A DNA stretch of 12,447 nucleotides from Planctomycetota bacterium (GCA_024278415.1 JAJRTI010000825.1:1-12447), one strand, 5' to 3'; counted from the first letter of the stretch, positions 1 to 6,110 are shown. Notes: generated by a model not told the origin, from the sequence alone. A program made the numbers and translations.

Positions 1-18
1 CTTCGAGACGATGCCCAT
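1..18 (-). CDS. Start of a leftward gene, cut by the window edge
   Basis: On the minus strand an ATG at 18-16 begins the codons for Met-Gly-Ile-Val-Ser-Lys and then leaves the window. The reason to call it a start is the Shine-Dalgarno sequence GGAGGA (minus strand, 29-24), five bases upstream of the ATG. A plausible promoter lies further upstream. Six codons are too few to name the product, and the frame beyond the edge cannot be checked. Confidence 0.5.
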
Positions 19-102
19 GTGCGTCCTCCGTTGCGGGTAGGAGGCGCTGGTCCGAGACGTGCGTCGCCGATGCAGATGGGGCGACACTGTGGCGGGAGCG
101 GC

Positions 103-132
103 ATTCTACGCCAGCAAGCGACCCTGCCGCAA
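103..132 (-). promoter_or_regulatory. Probable sigma70-type promoter of the leftward edge gene
   Basis: On the minus strand, TTGCGG (132-127) is followed after 18 bases by TAGAAT (108-103), a good -10 with a fair -35. An A/T-rich run lies just upstream. The predicted transcript would start near 96 and carry a leader of about 78 bases before the ATG at 18. This is a sequence match only. Confidence 0.4.
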
Positions 133-244
133 GAGAAAAACCGCGGCCCCGTGCAGGGTGCTTGCATTGGGGCCAGCGAAGGTACAGAATACGCGGGCGT
201 GCTAAGTGTGCCGGTCGTAAACCGGCAAGCGTTTGGTGTGCGCG

Positions 245-270
245 GTTGCCGCATTAGCCAGAATGCGGGC
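245..270 (+). repeat. Hairpin repeat family A, copy 1
   Basis: The arms around loop GCCA (257-260) are CCGCA plus triplet TTA on the left and GAA plus TGCGG on the right. One of the inner pairs is an A/G mismatch. It shares the outer arms and loop with copies at 295-321, 10411-10436 and 10528-10554, differing mainly in the inner triplets. It faces copy 2 across 24 bases. Confidence 0.65.
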
Positions 271-294
271 GCTCTGTGAGCCACTCGTTGGTTG

Positions 295-321
295 GCCCGC
301 ATGCTGGCGCATGCGGCTACC
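295..321 (-). repeat. Hairpin repeat family A, copy 2
   Basis: This 27-base unit is identical to 10528-10554. It folds as a perfect 8-bp stem (297-304 with 309-316) around a four-base loop. Read on the minus strand it has the family form GTAGCCGCA, triplet TGC, loop GCCA, triplet GCA, TGCGGG. An exact 27-base match about 10 kb away, with no gene shared between the sites, marks it as a dispersed repeat. Confidence 0.75.
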
Positions 322-340
322 CCTGATCCCTGATCCTGCT

Positions 341-517
341 ATGCCCGACATCATTTGCCTTGGCGAACTTTTGATCGGCAGGCTCTCGACGCAGGAGGGC
401 GCTTCGCTTGCGGGCGCGCCGGGGAGCGTGGCTGTGGCCGCCACTCGGCTGGGCGCGATCCCGGCTTTGCCTGCGGCCGACGCGTGGGCGGCATTCAGGG
501 CGAGCAAGGGGCGCTAA
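341..517 (+). pseudogene. Relic of a PfkB-family sugar kinase, both ends fused
   Basis: This open frame encodes 58 residues. It begins MPDIICLGELLIGRLSTQEG, which matches the N-terminus typical of fructokinase-like PfkB kinases (usually about 300 residues). The next part, SLAGAPGSVAVAATRLGA, fits the following PGGAPANVAVAAARLGA region with several residues missing. It then continues as GAIPALPAADAWAAF, which resembles the extreme C-terminus of the same family (GAIPALPTxxEV). The body of the kinase, including the GAGD catalytic motif, is absent, and the usual Asp after LLI is replaced by Gly. Large in-frame internal deletions would explain this. No ribosome binding site precedes the ATG. The stop codon lies one base before the ATG of the next gene. 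It could instead be a short expressed peptide, but it cannot be a working kinase. Family recognition is from memory of the motifs. Confidence 0.65.
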
Positions 518-518
518 G

Positions 519-2009
519 ATGGGCGAGCCAACTGCGGAGGCCACGAACTCGCAATCGGATCCGCGCCCCGCTTCGGCGCCTCCCGCGGCGGTCCGAATCG
601 CCCAGATCGTACTCATTGCGTATTTGCTCTTCCGCTTCGGCCTGTTCGTCCAGTATGCGGCGCGGGTGCTTGCCCATCCTTATGAGATCTGCGCGGGCGA
701 GGCGATCTTGGTGAACCAAGGCCGTCTGCTCGCGAGTGGGCACACGATCTACCCTAAGCTGGGCGGCTACCCGTACATCATCTCCCACTTCACCCCGGTC
801 ATGCCGGGGGTGATGGCGCTGTGCGTGAAGGCCTTCGGGATCGCGTTCTGGCCGGGCCGGCTGGTTTCAGTGCTTTCGGCCTTGGCGGTGGGCGGTGGCA
901 TCGTCGCTCTGGTGTGGCGAGGCCGGAGCGCGTGGTGGGGCGCGGCCGCGGGCGGCCTGCTGTTCGCGACGTCGCCGTGGATCGCTTTGTCGAGCGTCGA
1001 GTTGGCGGCGGACATGCTCTCCGTGGCCTTCAGCATTTGGGGCCTCGTGCTGGCCGCCAAGGGCAGGCGCCGGCGCGCGGACATCGCGGCTGGGCTGCTG
1101 TTCGCATTGGCCGTGTTGACGCGGCAGAGCCAGGTGGGGGGGCTCGCGGCCGCGTGTTGCTTCTTGGGGTTCAAGGACCGGCGCCGGCTCGTGCCCTTCC
1201 TCGCCGCGTGGGCGCTGTGCGTGGGGCTCACCGTGGTGGTTCTGGAGTGGGCGACCGGCGGCGAGTTCTATCGCCACATCGTGACGTACACCGCGGGCGC
1301 GCTGTCCGGCCGGCGGCTGTGGATGTTTGCCCAAATGTTCGCGCGGTTTCACCTCGGCCTGCTGCTGCTCGTGGCGGCCTTCGCGTGGCAACAGATCGCG
1401 CGGCGCGAAGTGGGCGCAGTGGGGTGGTACGTGTTGTGGGCGTTCGTGGTGGTGTGCACTTGCGCGCGGGAGGGCTCGGGCGAGACGTACTTCATCGAGG
1501 CCATCGCGTCGGCCTGCGCCGCGGGCGGGGTGGTGTTGTGCCGGGCGAGCGAGTGGCGCGGCCGGGCGGCTTGGGCCATGGTGGGGCTCTGCCTCGCGAC
1601 GGCGGTGTTGGTTGAAGGGCCGCGGCATCGAACTGGGCGGTATCAAGCGCCGACGCCGGCCCAGCAGCAAAGCACGGCCGCGCTGCTCGCGCGGTTGAAG
1701 CAACTGGGCCCGCCCATACTGTCCGAGTACAACGGCTTGGCGCTCCAGGCGGGCGGCAAACTGCTCATCCAGCCCTACGCGTTCCGGATGCTCGCGGCCC
1801 AGGGCAAATGGCGCGACGACGTGCTGGTCGAGGACATCCTCAACCAACGGTTCCACGCGATCGTGCTGGACGTGAGGCGACGGGGCCGGTGGTCGGAGCG
1901 CGTGTATCGTGCGGTGCTGTCGTCGTACGAGCGGGCGGGGATCTACCGGCTCTACAGGCACATTGGCGAAACGCAACTGATCCTATTTGTGCCGCGGGGT
2001 AGACGTTAG
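519..2009 (+). CDS. Polytopic membrane glycosyltransferase-like protein (GT-C / family 39 type)
   Basis: The product has 496 residues with a hydrophilic, Pro/Ala-rich N-terminus (1-24), then a first membrane span (about 27-48) and roughly eight to ten further spans up to about 375. The C-terminal 110 residues are soluble. After span 1 comes HPYEICAGEAILVNQGRLL and then a GHTIYP stretch. This resembles the first outer loop of lipid-linked-sugar-dependent (ArnT/PMT-like) glycosyltransferases, where an acidic residue is catalytic; Glu56 or Glu61 are candidates. A LTRQSQ motif follows span 5 or 6, as in many family 39-like proteins. The likely role is transfer of a sugar from a polyprenyl phosphate carrier at the outer face of the inner membrane; the acceptor is unknown. 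I chose ATG 519 because purine-rich AAGGGG lies just upstream and the in-frame upstream extension (from 408) overlaps the kinase relic in another frame and looks random. Exact substrate and family remain uncertain. Confidence 0.75.
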   Translation: MGEPTAEATNSQSDPRPASAPPAAVRIAQIVLIAYLLFRFGLFVQYAARVLAHPYEICAGEAILVNQGRLLASGHTIYPKLGGYPYIISHFTPVMPGVMALCVKAFGIAFWPGRLVSVLSALAVGGGIVALVWRGRSAWWGAAAGGLLFATSPWIALSSVELAADMLSVAFSIWGLVLAAKGRRRRADIAAGLLFALAVLTRQSQVGGLAAACCFLGFKDRRRLVPFLAAWALCVGLTVVVLEWATGGEFYRHIVTYTAGALSGRRLWMFAQMFARFHLGLLLLVAAFAWQQIARREVGAVGWYVLWAFVVVCTCAREGSGETYFIEAIASACAAGGVVLCRASEWRGRAAWAMVGLCLATAVLVEGPRHRTGRYQAPTPAQQQSTAALLARLKQLGPPILSEYNGLALQAGGKLLIQPYAFRMLAAQGKWRDDVLVEDILNQRFHAIVLDVRRRGRWSERVYRAVLSSYERAGIYRLYRHIGETQLILFVPRGRR

Positions 2010-2094
2010 CGCCTGTGCCGTGCGCCGAATTTGCCGGGCGTGTCCCGTACTGTGTAAACTGCAATGCTGAAAGGCCTTACCATTCTGGATTTTG

Positions 2095-2185
2095 CTTGAC
2101 CGCGCACTTGCAGCTTGCTAACATACCGCCCCCTTCGGGGCCTGCCAGCTCTGAGTGCGACTTGACGGTTCACCTGCGGCTTGCT
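2095..2185 (+). repeat. Imperfect direct repeat covering the HU promoter
   Basis: The 25 bases at 2095-2119 recur at 2161-2185 with 20 of 25 identical, 66 bases apart. Both begin CTTGAC and end GCTTGCT. The first copy contains the -35 and spacer of the promoter. The second keeps TTGACG but has no good -10 at the right distance. It may be a duplicated promoter segment or a pair of protein-binding sites. Confidence 0.5.
2096..2124 (+). promoter_or_regulatory. Sigma70-type promoter of the HU-like gene
   Basis: TTGACC (2096-2101), a 17-base spacer and TAACAT (2119-2124) form a strong housekeeping-type promoter. Transcription would start near 2131, giving a leader of about 115 bases. A short GC-rich hairpin (GCCCC, CTTC, GGGGC at 2128-2141) would lie at the very 5' end of that transcript. 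It probably drives the HU-like gene and perhaps the genes downstream, since I see no convincing promoter before 5969. Confidence 0.6.
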
Positions 2186-2218
2186 TTCGGGCGCGCCGCC
2201 GACTCTCGAAACTACCCG

Positions 2219-2241
2219 TCCCACTCAACGTGGGAAGGAGG
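2219..2241 (+). promoter_or_regulatory. Hairpin abutting the ribosome binding site of the HU-like gene
   Basis: TCCCAC (2219-2224) pairs with GTGGGA (2230-2235) around loop TCAAC. The strong Shine-Dalgarno AAGGAGG (2235-2241) begins in the last base of the stem, and the ATG is at 2246. In RNA this hairpin could affect access to the ribosome binding site. Only the pairing is seen; a regulatory role is inference. Confidence 0.4.
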
Positions 2242-2245
2242 CGAT

Positions 2246-2632
2246 ATGGCTACGATTACGAAAAGGGCGATCGCGGAGCGTATTGCCAAGCAAACAGGGC
2301 AGACACAGGCCGTCGCAAAGGAAATCATCCAAAGACTCCTTGACGAGATGGTGAGCGAGTTGGTCAAGGGCAACAAGCTCGAGTTCCGCGACTTCGGGAT
2401 CTTCGAGGTCGTGCTACGCCGGTCGCGCCAAGGCCGCAACCCCCGCACGGGCGAAGAGGTGTTTGTGCCCGCGAAGCGCGTGGTGAGCTTCAAGATGGGC
2501 CGGCGCATGAAGCAGTTGGTTGCGGACAGCACGCCCAGCGCCCCGATCCCCCCGCCCGGGCAAGCCGCCGCCGCGCCGCCGGCGCCGCCAGCTCCCCCAA
2601 CTCCGCCAGACGACGGCCAAGAGGATCAGTAG
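2246..2632 (+). CDS. HU/IHF-family DNA-binding protein with Pro/Ala-rich tail
   Basis: The product has 128 residues. Residues 1-91 form a complete HU/IHF fold: two N-terminal helices (TKRAIAERIAKQTGQ onward), the core FRDFGIFEV (47-55), the DNA-gripping beta arm with RNPRTGEE (64-71, Pro66 at the tip), then VPAKRVVSFKMGRRMKQLV. Such dimers bend and compact DNA in the nucleoid. HU proteins are normally about 90-100 residues. Here a low-complexity tail of about 36 residues rich in Pro and Ala, with an acidic end (PPDDGQEDQ), is added. Basic tails are known in some HU-like proteins, but this one is proline-rich and acidic, so it is unlikely to bind DNA directly. The start is set by AAGGAGG four bases upstream of the ATG. 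It is the first gene after the promoter at 2096. Confidence 0.92.
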   Translation: MATITKRAIAERIAKQTGQTQAVAKEIIQRLLDEMVSELVKGNKLEFRDFGIFEVVLRRSRQGRNPRTGEEVFVPAKRVVSFKMGRRMKQLVADSTPSAPIPPPGQAAAAPPAPPAPPTPPDDGQEDQ

Positions 2633-2660
2633 TACGCGTGCAAGCCGGGGGAGGGGAGAC

Positions 2661-2672
2661 ATGCAGCCGTGA
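2661..2672 (+). other. Three-codon leader ORF overlapping the protease start
   Basis: ATG CAG CCG TGA (Met-Gln-Pro-stop) lies directly after a strong Shine-Dalgarno (GGAGGGGAG, 2650-2658). Its TGA overlaps the GTG start of the metalloprotease gene in the form GTGA. The ribosome binding site is better spaced for this mini-ORF than for the GTG, so translation of the protease may depend on termination and re-initiation. Expression is inferred from the arrangement only. Confidence 0.35.
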
Positions 2673-3571
2673 GACCAGAATGCACGCTGGGGTGGCTATG
2701 GGTTGTTATGCTCGCGGCGGGCCTGGCCTTCGCGCAGGGAGACGCGGCCATGGCCGCGCGCCTGCCGGCCTTCCGGTGCCTGAAAGGGGCGGAGAGCTTG
2801 CGCCCGCGCACGGAAGCCCAATGGCTCCAGGCCGCGGCGCAACTCCAAGCGCGTACGGGACTGCGTGCGCCAAGCCACGTGACCGTGATCCTTTGTAGTG
2901 GCCGGCGGCAATTAGAAAGCGTCGTGCCGGGGGCGCCCAAGTGGGCGATGGCCATCGCGCGGCCGGCCGCCGGCGAGATCGTCATCGATGGGGTGCCCTT
3001 CACGCAGCCCGGCAACAACGCCCGGGCCACGTTGACTCACGAACTCCTCCACCTGGCTCTGTGGCAAGCCGCGCGGGGCAACCGGGACCTTTTCCCCACG
3101 TGGTTCAACGAGGGCCTGGCCTGCTGGGCCGCAGACGCTCCCCACCCCGGCGACTACGAGCGCGTGGACTTGGCCGCGGCATTCAAGACCTTGCCGCGTC
3201 TGGCCGAACTGGAGGGGCCGTTCCCTGAGGGCCGGCACGACGCGGGCCTGGCTTACTTGACATCCGAGCACTTCGTTCGGTATCTTGCTTCCTCCTTCGG
3301 CCCAGCAGTCTTGCAGCGCATCGTCGCTCAGACCGTTGTGCAGGACTCATTCGACGAGGCCTTCGAAAGCGTTTGCGGCCGGCCCGTCGAGATGGCTGAA
3401 CTCGAATGGCGTCAGTCACTGCGCGCGGCAAATCCGCCCGCGTGGGTCGTGCTGCGCCACCTGAACCTGTTCGCCCTCATGGCGCTTCTCCTCATTGCAG
3501 CCTTCGTCGCCATGAAGAGGCGAAGCAAGCGCATTAAGGAAGCTTGGGACCGTGAGGGATGGGGCGAGTAG
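2669..3571 (+). CDS. Membrane-anchored zinc metalloprotease (peptidase MA-like)
   Basis: The product has 300 residues from a GTG start. Residues 1-24 look like a signal peptide (WLWVVMLAAGLAFAQG). The catalytic signature is THELLH (His124, Glu125, His128), followed by FPTWFNEGLACW, where Glu148 fits the third zinc ligand of gluzincin-type proteases such as the MA-like family. One membrane span (about 264-281, LFALMALLLIAAFVA) is followed by a basic tail (MKRRSKRIKEAW). This predicts a catalytic domain outside the inner membrane, anchored at its C-terminus. An ATG at 2708 (codon 14) is an alternative start but would shorten the signal peptide and has no clear ribosome binding site. The gene begins 36 bases after the HU-like stop and ends 41 bases before the phosphoesterase start, consistent with an operon. 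The substrate is unknown. Confidence 0.8.
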   Translation: MRPECTLGWLWVVMLAAGLAFAQGDAAMAARLPAFRCLKGAESLRPRTEAQWLQAAAQLQARTGLRAPSHVTVILCSGRRQLESVVPGAPKWAMAIARPAAGEIVIDGVPFTQPGNNARATLTHELLHLALWQAARGNRDLFPTWFNEGLACWAADAPHPGDYERVDLAAAFKTLPRLAELEGPFPEGRHDAGLAYLTSEHFVRYLASSFGPAVLQRIVAQTVVQDSFDEAFESVCGRPVEMAELEWRQSLRAANPPAWVVLRHLNLFALMALLLIAAFVAMKRRSKRIKEAWDREGWGE

Positions 3572-3612
3572 CCCCGGGACAACGGGCGCCACGTGCAAGC
3601 CAAGGAAATTGG

Positions 3613-4377
3613 ATGGACACTCACGCAATTATCTCCGACATCCACGCCAACCTCGAAGCCCTCGAGGCCGTCCTGGCAGACATCAGCGCGCAGGGGATCG
3701 AACGGATCATCTGCCTGGGCGACATCGTAGGCTACGGCCCCGATCCCGAAGCATGCATCGACCTCGTGGCCGAACGATGCAGCGTGATCCTTTGCGGCAA
3801 CCACGACTACGCGGTGCTCTACGGCGCTCGGGATTTCAACCCCGTGGCCGAGGAAGCGGTGCTCTATCATCAAGAAGTGCTCGTGCCCAGGGTCAGAGAC
3901 TCGGAACAGAGGATGAAGCGATGGGAGTTCATGCGCGGCCTGCAAGCGCGATACGAGGATGAAGGCTTTCTCTATCTCCATGGCTCGCCCCGCAACCCCA
4001 TCCACGAGTATCTCCTCGAATCCGACGTGCGCTGGGGGCTGGAGCGCAAGATCCGCGAGGCCTTCGCCAAAGTCGAGCACATCTGCTTCATTGGCCACAC
4101 GCACCGGCCGGGCATCATCACCGAGGGGATCGAGTTCATTCCGCCTGAAAACCTCGAGGAAAGCCGCTACGTGTTCACCGAAGCCAAGGCGATCATCAAC
4201 GTCGGGTCCGTAGGCCAGCCGCGGGACCGCGACCAGCGCGCGTGCTATGCGGTCGTGGATGCTGAGGCGTGCGTCTTCCGGCGTGTCGAGTACGACCTGG
4301 AGCTGACGCAAGCCAAGATCAATACGTGTGGACGGCTCGACGTGAGCCTGGGCGACCGGCTTGGGGAAGGGCGCTAG
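3613..4377 (+). CDS. Calcineurin-like metallophosphoesterase
   Basis: The product has 254 residues and carries the full set of metal-binding motifs of small bacterial metallophosphoesterases: SDIHANLEAL (Asp9, His11), GDIVGYGPDP (Asp37), GNHD (62-65), a histidine in YLHGSP (about 123) and GHTHRP (161-164), then INVGSVGQPRD. These bind two metal ions and hydrolyse phosphoesters. The GDIVGYG version is typical of the YfcE-like, single-domain cytoplasmic type. There is no signal peptide. The natural substrate cannot be told from sequence. AAGGAA at 3602-3607 sets the ATG at 3613. An in-frame ATG at 3559 overlaps the end of the protease gene and has its GAGGG directly against it, so it is less likely. 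It is followed by the fumarase alpha subunit after 15 bases. Confidence 0.88.
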   Translation: MDTHAIISDIHANLEALEAVLADISAQGIERIICLGDIVGYGPDPEACIDLVAERCSVILCGNHDYAVLYGARDFNPVAEEAVLYHQEVLVPRVRDSEQRMKRWEFMRGLQARYEDEGFLYLHGSPRNPIHEYLLESDVRWGLERKIREAFAKVEHICFIGHTHRPGIITEGIEFIPPENLEESRYVFTEAKAIINVGSVGQPRDRDQRACYAVVDAEACVFRRVEYDLELTQAKINTCGRLDVSLGDRLGEGR

Positions 4378-4392
4378 GCTGAGGGACTCGGC

Positions 4393-5235
4393 ATTAGAGA
4401 CATACCCGTCGAAGATATCATCGGCGCGGTCGCCAGGCTCTCGATCGAGGCGAACTGTGTCCTTGGCGACGACATGCTTGCCGCGGTTCGGCAGGCGGAG
4501 GCGGCCGAGGAGTCGCCCGCGGGCCGGGAAGTGCTCGCGCAGATCCTGCGCAATGCCGAGGTGGGACGAGCCGAGATGGACCCCACCTGCCAGGACACCG
4601 GCGTGGCGGTCGTCTTCGTCGAGTTGGGGCAGGAGGCCCGGCTCGTGGGCGGCGCACTGCGGCCGGCCATCGACGCAGGCGTGCGCCGCGGGTACGCCGA
4701 CGGCTACCTGCGCAAGTCCATGGTCCGCCACCCGCTCGACCGCGTGAACACCGGCGACAACACGCCGGCCATCGTGCACGTGGACGTGGTGGAGGGCGAC
4801 TCGCTCAAGATCACGCTCATGGCCAAAGGCGGCGGGTGCGAGAACATGAGCCGCATCGCGATGCTCGCGCCCGCGCAAGGCCGCGAGGGCGTCGTGGAGT
4901 TCGTGGTGAACGCGGTCTCGGAAGCCGGCGCCAATCCCTGTCCGCCGCTCGTGCTGGGCGTAGGGCTCGGCGGCGCGTTCGACAAGGCCGCGTTGCTCGC
5001 CAAGCACGCGCTGCTTCGGCCGGTCGGCCAGCCCGCGCCCCACCCTGAGGACGCAGGCCTCGAGGCCGAAATCCTTGAAAAAGCGAACGCGCTCGGCATC
5101 GGCCCCCAAGGCCTCGGCGGGCGCACGACCGTGCTGGCCGTGCACGTCGAGTCGCATCCTTGCCACATCGCCAGCCTGCCCGTGGCCGTGAATTTCGACT
5201 GCCACGCGCATCGGCACAAGACGGTCGTGTTGTGA
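4393..5235 (+). CDS. Class I fumarate hydratase, alpha subunit (probable ATT start)
   Basis: This is the N-terminal-type subunit of the iron-sulfur fumarase/tartrate dehydratase family, which interconverts fumarate and malate in the cytoplasm. Motifs include PTCQDTGVAVVF, RVNTGDNTPAIVHVDVVEGD, MAKGGGCENMS, GANPCPPLVLGVGLGG and NFDCHAHRHK. Counting from the ATT, the likely 4Fe-4S ligands are Cys66 (CQDTG), Cys183 (NPCPP) and Cys270 (NFDC), with spacings like those of single-chain class I fumarases. The first ATG in frame is at 4474, but the family's usual N-terminus (RDIPVEDIIGAVARLSIEAN) is encoded upstream of it. No ATG, GTG or TTG occurs in that frame between the preceding stop (4375-4377) and 4474. 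ATT at 4393, eight bases after GAGGG, is the best start and gives 280 residues, normal for the family. The alternative is a truncated protein from 4474. Confidence 0.9.
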   Translation: MRDIPVEDIIGAVARLSIEANCVLGDDMLAAVRQAEAAEESPAGREVLAQILRNAEVGRAEMDPTCQDTGVAVVFVELGQEARLVGGALRPAIDAGVRRGYADGYLRKSMVRHPLDRVNTGDNTPAIVHVDVVEGDSLKITLMAKGGGCENMSRIAMLAPAQGREGVVEFVVNAVSEAGANPCPPLVLGVGLGGAFDKAALLAKHALLRPVGQPAPHPEDAGLEAEILEKANALGIGPQGLGGRTTVLAVHVESHPCHIASLPVAVNFDCHAHRHKTVVL

Positions 5236-5243
5236 GGCCGGAG

Positions 5244-5344
5244 CGGAATGCCTTCGCATTCCGGTGCTTGCACAACCGTAAGGTCAAGACGGAAGGCGAT
5301 CCCGAGGCTTCGGGATCCGCTTCTGGGTTGCGGGTGAAGCCCGC
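5244..5344. repeat. Three hairpins in the gap between the fumarase subunits
   Basis: The 152-base gap holds three inverted repeats. Two have perfect 8-bp stems: 5244-5263 (CGGAATGC, loop CTTC, GCATTCCG) and 5298-5317 (GATCCCGA, loop GGCT, TCGGGATC). The third, 5330-5344, has 5-bp arms GCGGG and CCCGC. None is followed by a long T run, so classical termination is doubtful. Two-subunit fumarase genes usually sit close together, so this gap looks like inserted intergenic repeats. They may adjust subunit expression or RNA stability. Confidence 0.55.
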
Positions 5345-5387
5345 TTTGTGAGGAAGCCGCAGAAACATCGAGGACATAGGCGCGCCC

Positions 5388-5969
5388 ATGACAAGCGATC
5401 AGCCAGAAGCCGAGACCGTCCGCCTGACCACGCCACTGTCGGTCGAGGACGCGGACGCGCTCAGGGTGGGGCAGAAGGTGCTGCTGAACGGAGTGATCTA
5501 CACCGGCCGCGACGCGGCCCATAAGCGCGTCGTCGAGGCGATCGAGGCGGGTGCGGGACTGCCCTTCGACCTGGACGGGCAGGTGATCTACTACGTGGGC
5601 CCCACGCCCGCCAAGCCTGGCCGGCCAATCGGCTCAGCGGGCCCCACGACAAGCTACCGCATGGACTCGTACGCGCCGACACTCATGAAACTCGGCCTGC
5701 GCGGGAGCATCGGCAAGGGCCAACGCTCGCCGGCGGTGATCGAAGCGATGCGGGAGCACAAGGCCGTGTACTTCGCGGCCGTAGGCGGCGCGGGTGCGCT
5801 GCTGGGGCGATGCATTGTGGAAGCCGAGCCTGTAGCGTACGAAGACCTGGGCACGGAGATGGTCCGGCGCCTTGTCGTGAAGGACTTCCCGGTGGTCGTG
5901 GTCAACGACACCCAGGGCGGCGATCTGTACCAGCAGGGAAGGAAGCGCTACGCCCAGGCGCTCGGCTAA
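5388..5969 (+). CDS. Class I fumarate hydratase, beta subunit
   Basis: The product has 193 residues and matches the C-terminal-type subunit of the two-subunit fumarase/tartrate dehydratase family. Recognisable parts are RLTTPLSVEDADALRVGQKVLLNGVIYTGRDAAHKR, YYVGPTPAKPG, GSAGPTTSYRMD, GLRGSIGKG, AVGGAGALLG and VKDFPVVVVNDTQGGDLY. It pairs with the alpha subunit to complete the active site and substrate-binding pocket. The length is normal. The ribosome binding site is weak (GAGG about a dozen bases before the ATG). Fumarase is favoured over tartrate dehydratase or another hydratase of the family because no tartrate genes are near, but sequence alone does not settle the substrate. Confidence 0.9.
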   Translation: MTSDQPEAETVRLTTPLSVEDADALRVGQKVLLNGVIYTGRDAAHKRVVEAIEAGAGLPFDLDGQVIYYVGPTPAKPGRPIGSAGPTTSYRMDSYAPTLMKLGLRGSIGKGQRSPAVIEAMREHKAVYFAAVGGAGALLGRCIVEAEPVAYEDLGTEMVRRLVVKDFPVVVVNDTQGGDLYQQGRKRYAQALG

Positions 5970-5980
5970 CGCTGTCTCGA

Positions 5981-6110
5981 ACCACGAAGGACACGAAGAT
6001 CACGAAGGCCGAGCCCAGATGGGCACGCAGCGGCATCAGGTGCTCTCATCCCACATCTCGGTCCGCGCCCGCACCAGAGGTCCCTTCGTGTCCTTCGTGC
6101 ACTTCGTGGT
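5981..6110. repeat. Inverted repeat made of 9-bp units
   Basis: The left arm (5981-6007) is three 9-base units of the form NNCACGAAG. The right arm (6084-6110) is three units CTTCGTGNN, the reverse complement. The outermost units (ACCACGAAG and CTTCGTGGT) pair perfectly; the other two pairs each have two mismatches. The arms are separated by 76 bases without obvious structure. It begins 12 bases after the fumarase beta stop and lies between that gene and the convergent small gene at 6142, so it may act as a two-way terminator or be a small nonautonomous mobile repeat. No transposase or clear target duplication is visible. Confidence 0.65.

Larger units (their letters stand above)
19..340. other. 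Divergent intergenic region with hairpins
   Basis: This stretch separates the leftward edge gene from the rightward kinase relic. I see no convincing gene in it. It holds the leftward promoter and ribosome binding site, a 7-bp hairpin at 209-227 (arms TGCCGGT and ACCGGCA, loop CGTAA), two facing members of a hairpin repeat family (245-270 and 295-321), and a tandem 7-bp repeat CCTGATC at 322-335. Short frames crossing it have neither ribosome binding sites nor protein-like composition. Confidence 0.5.

Noticed and set aside
867..1976. Minus-strand open frame of 369 residues opposite the glycosyltransferase-like gene
   Set aside because: Its composition is a Pro/Arg/His mix without membrane spans or motifs; the plus frame shows regular membrane spans.
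2015..2245. N-terminal extension of the HU-like frame back to 2015
   Set aside because: It would span the promoter and leader. The ATG at 2246 has a strong ribosome binding site and gives the standard HU N-terminus.
3412..5259. Minus-strand open frame of 615 residues opposite the phosphoesterase and fumarase alpha genes
   Set aside because: The opposite strand carries clear motifs of two known families. The minus frame is rich in His, Arg and Ala, has no recognisable motif or ribosome binding site, and is a product of GC-rich codon use.
5981..6110. Insertion sequence with terminal inverted repeats
   Set aside because: The 76 bases between the arms hold no transposase and no clear target duplication flanks them; at most it is a nonautonomous repeat.
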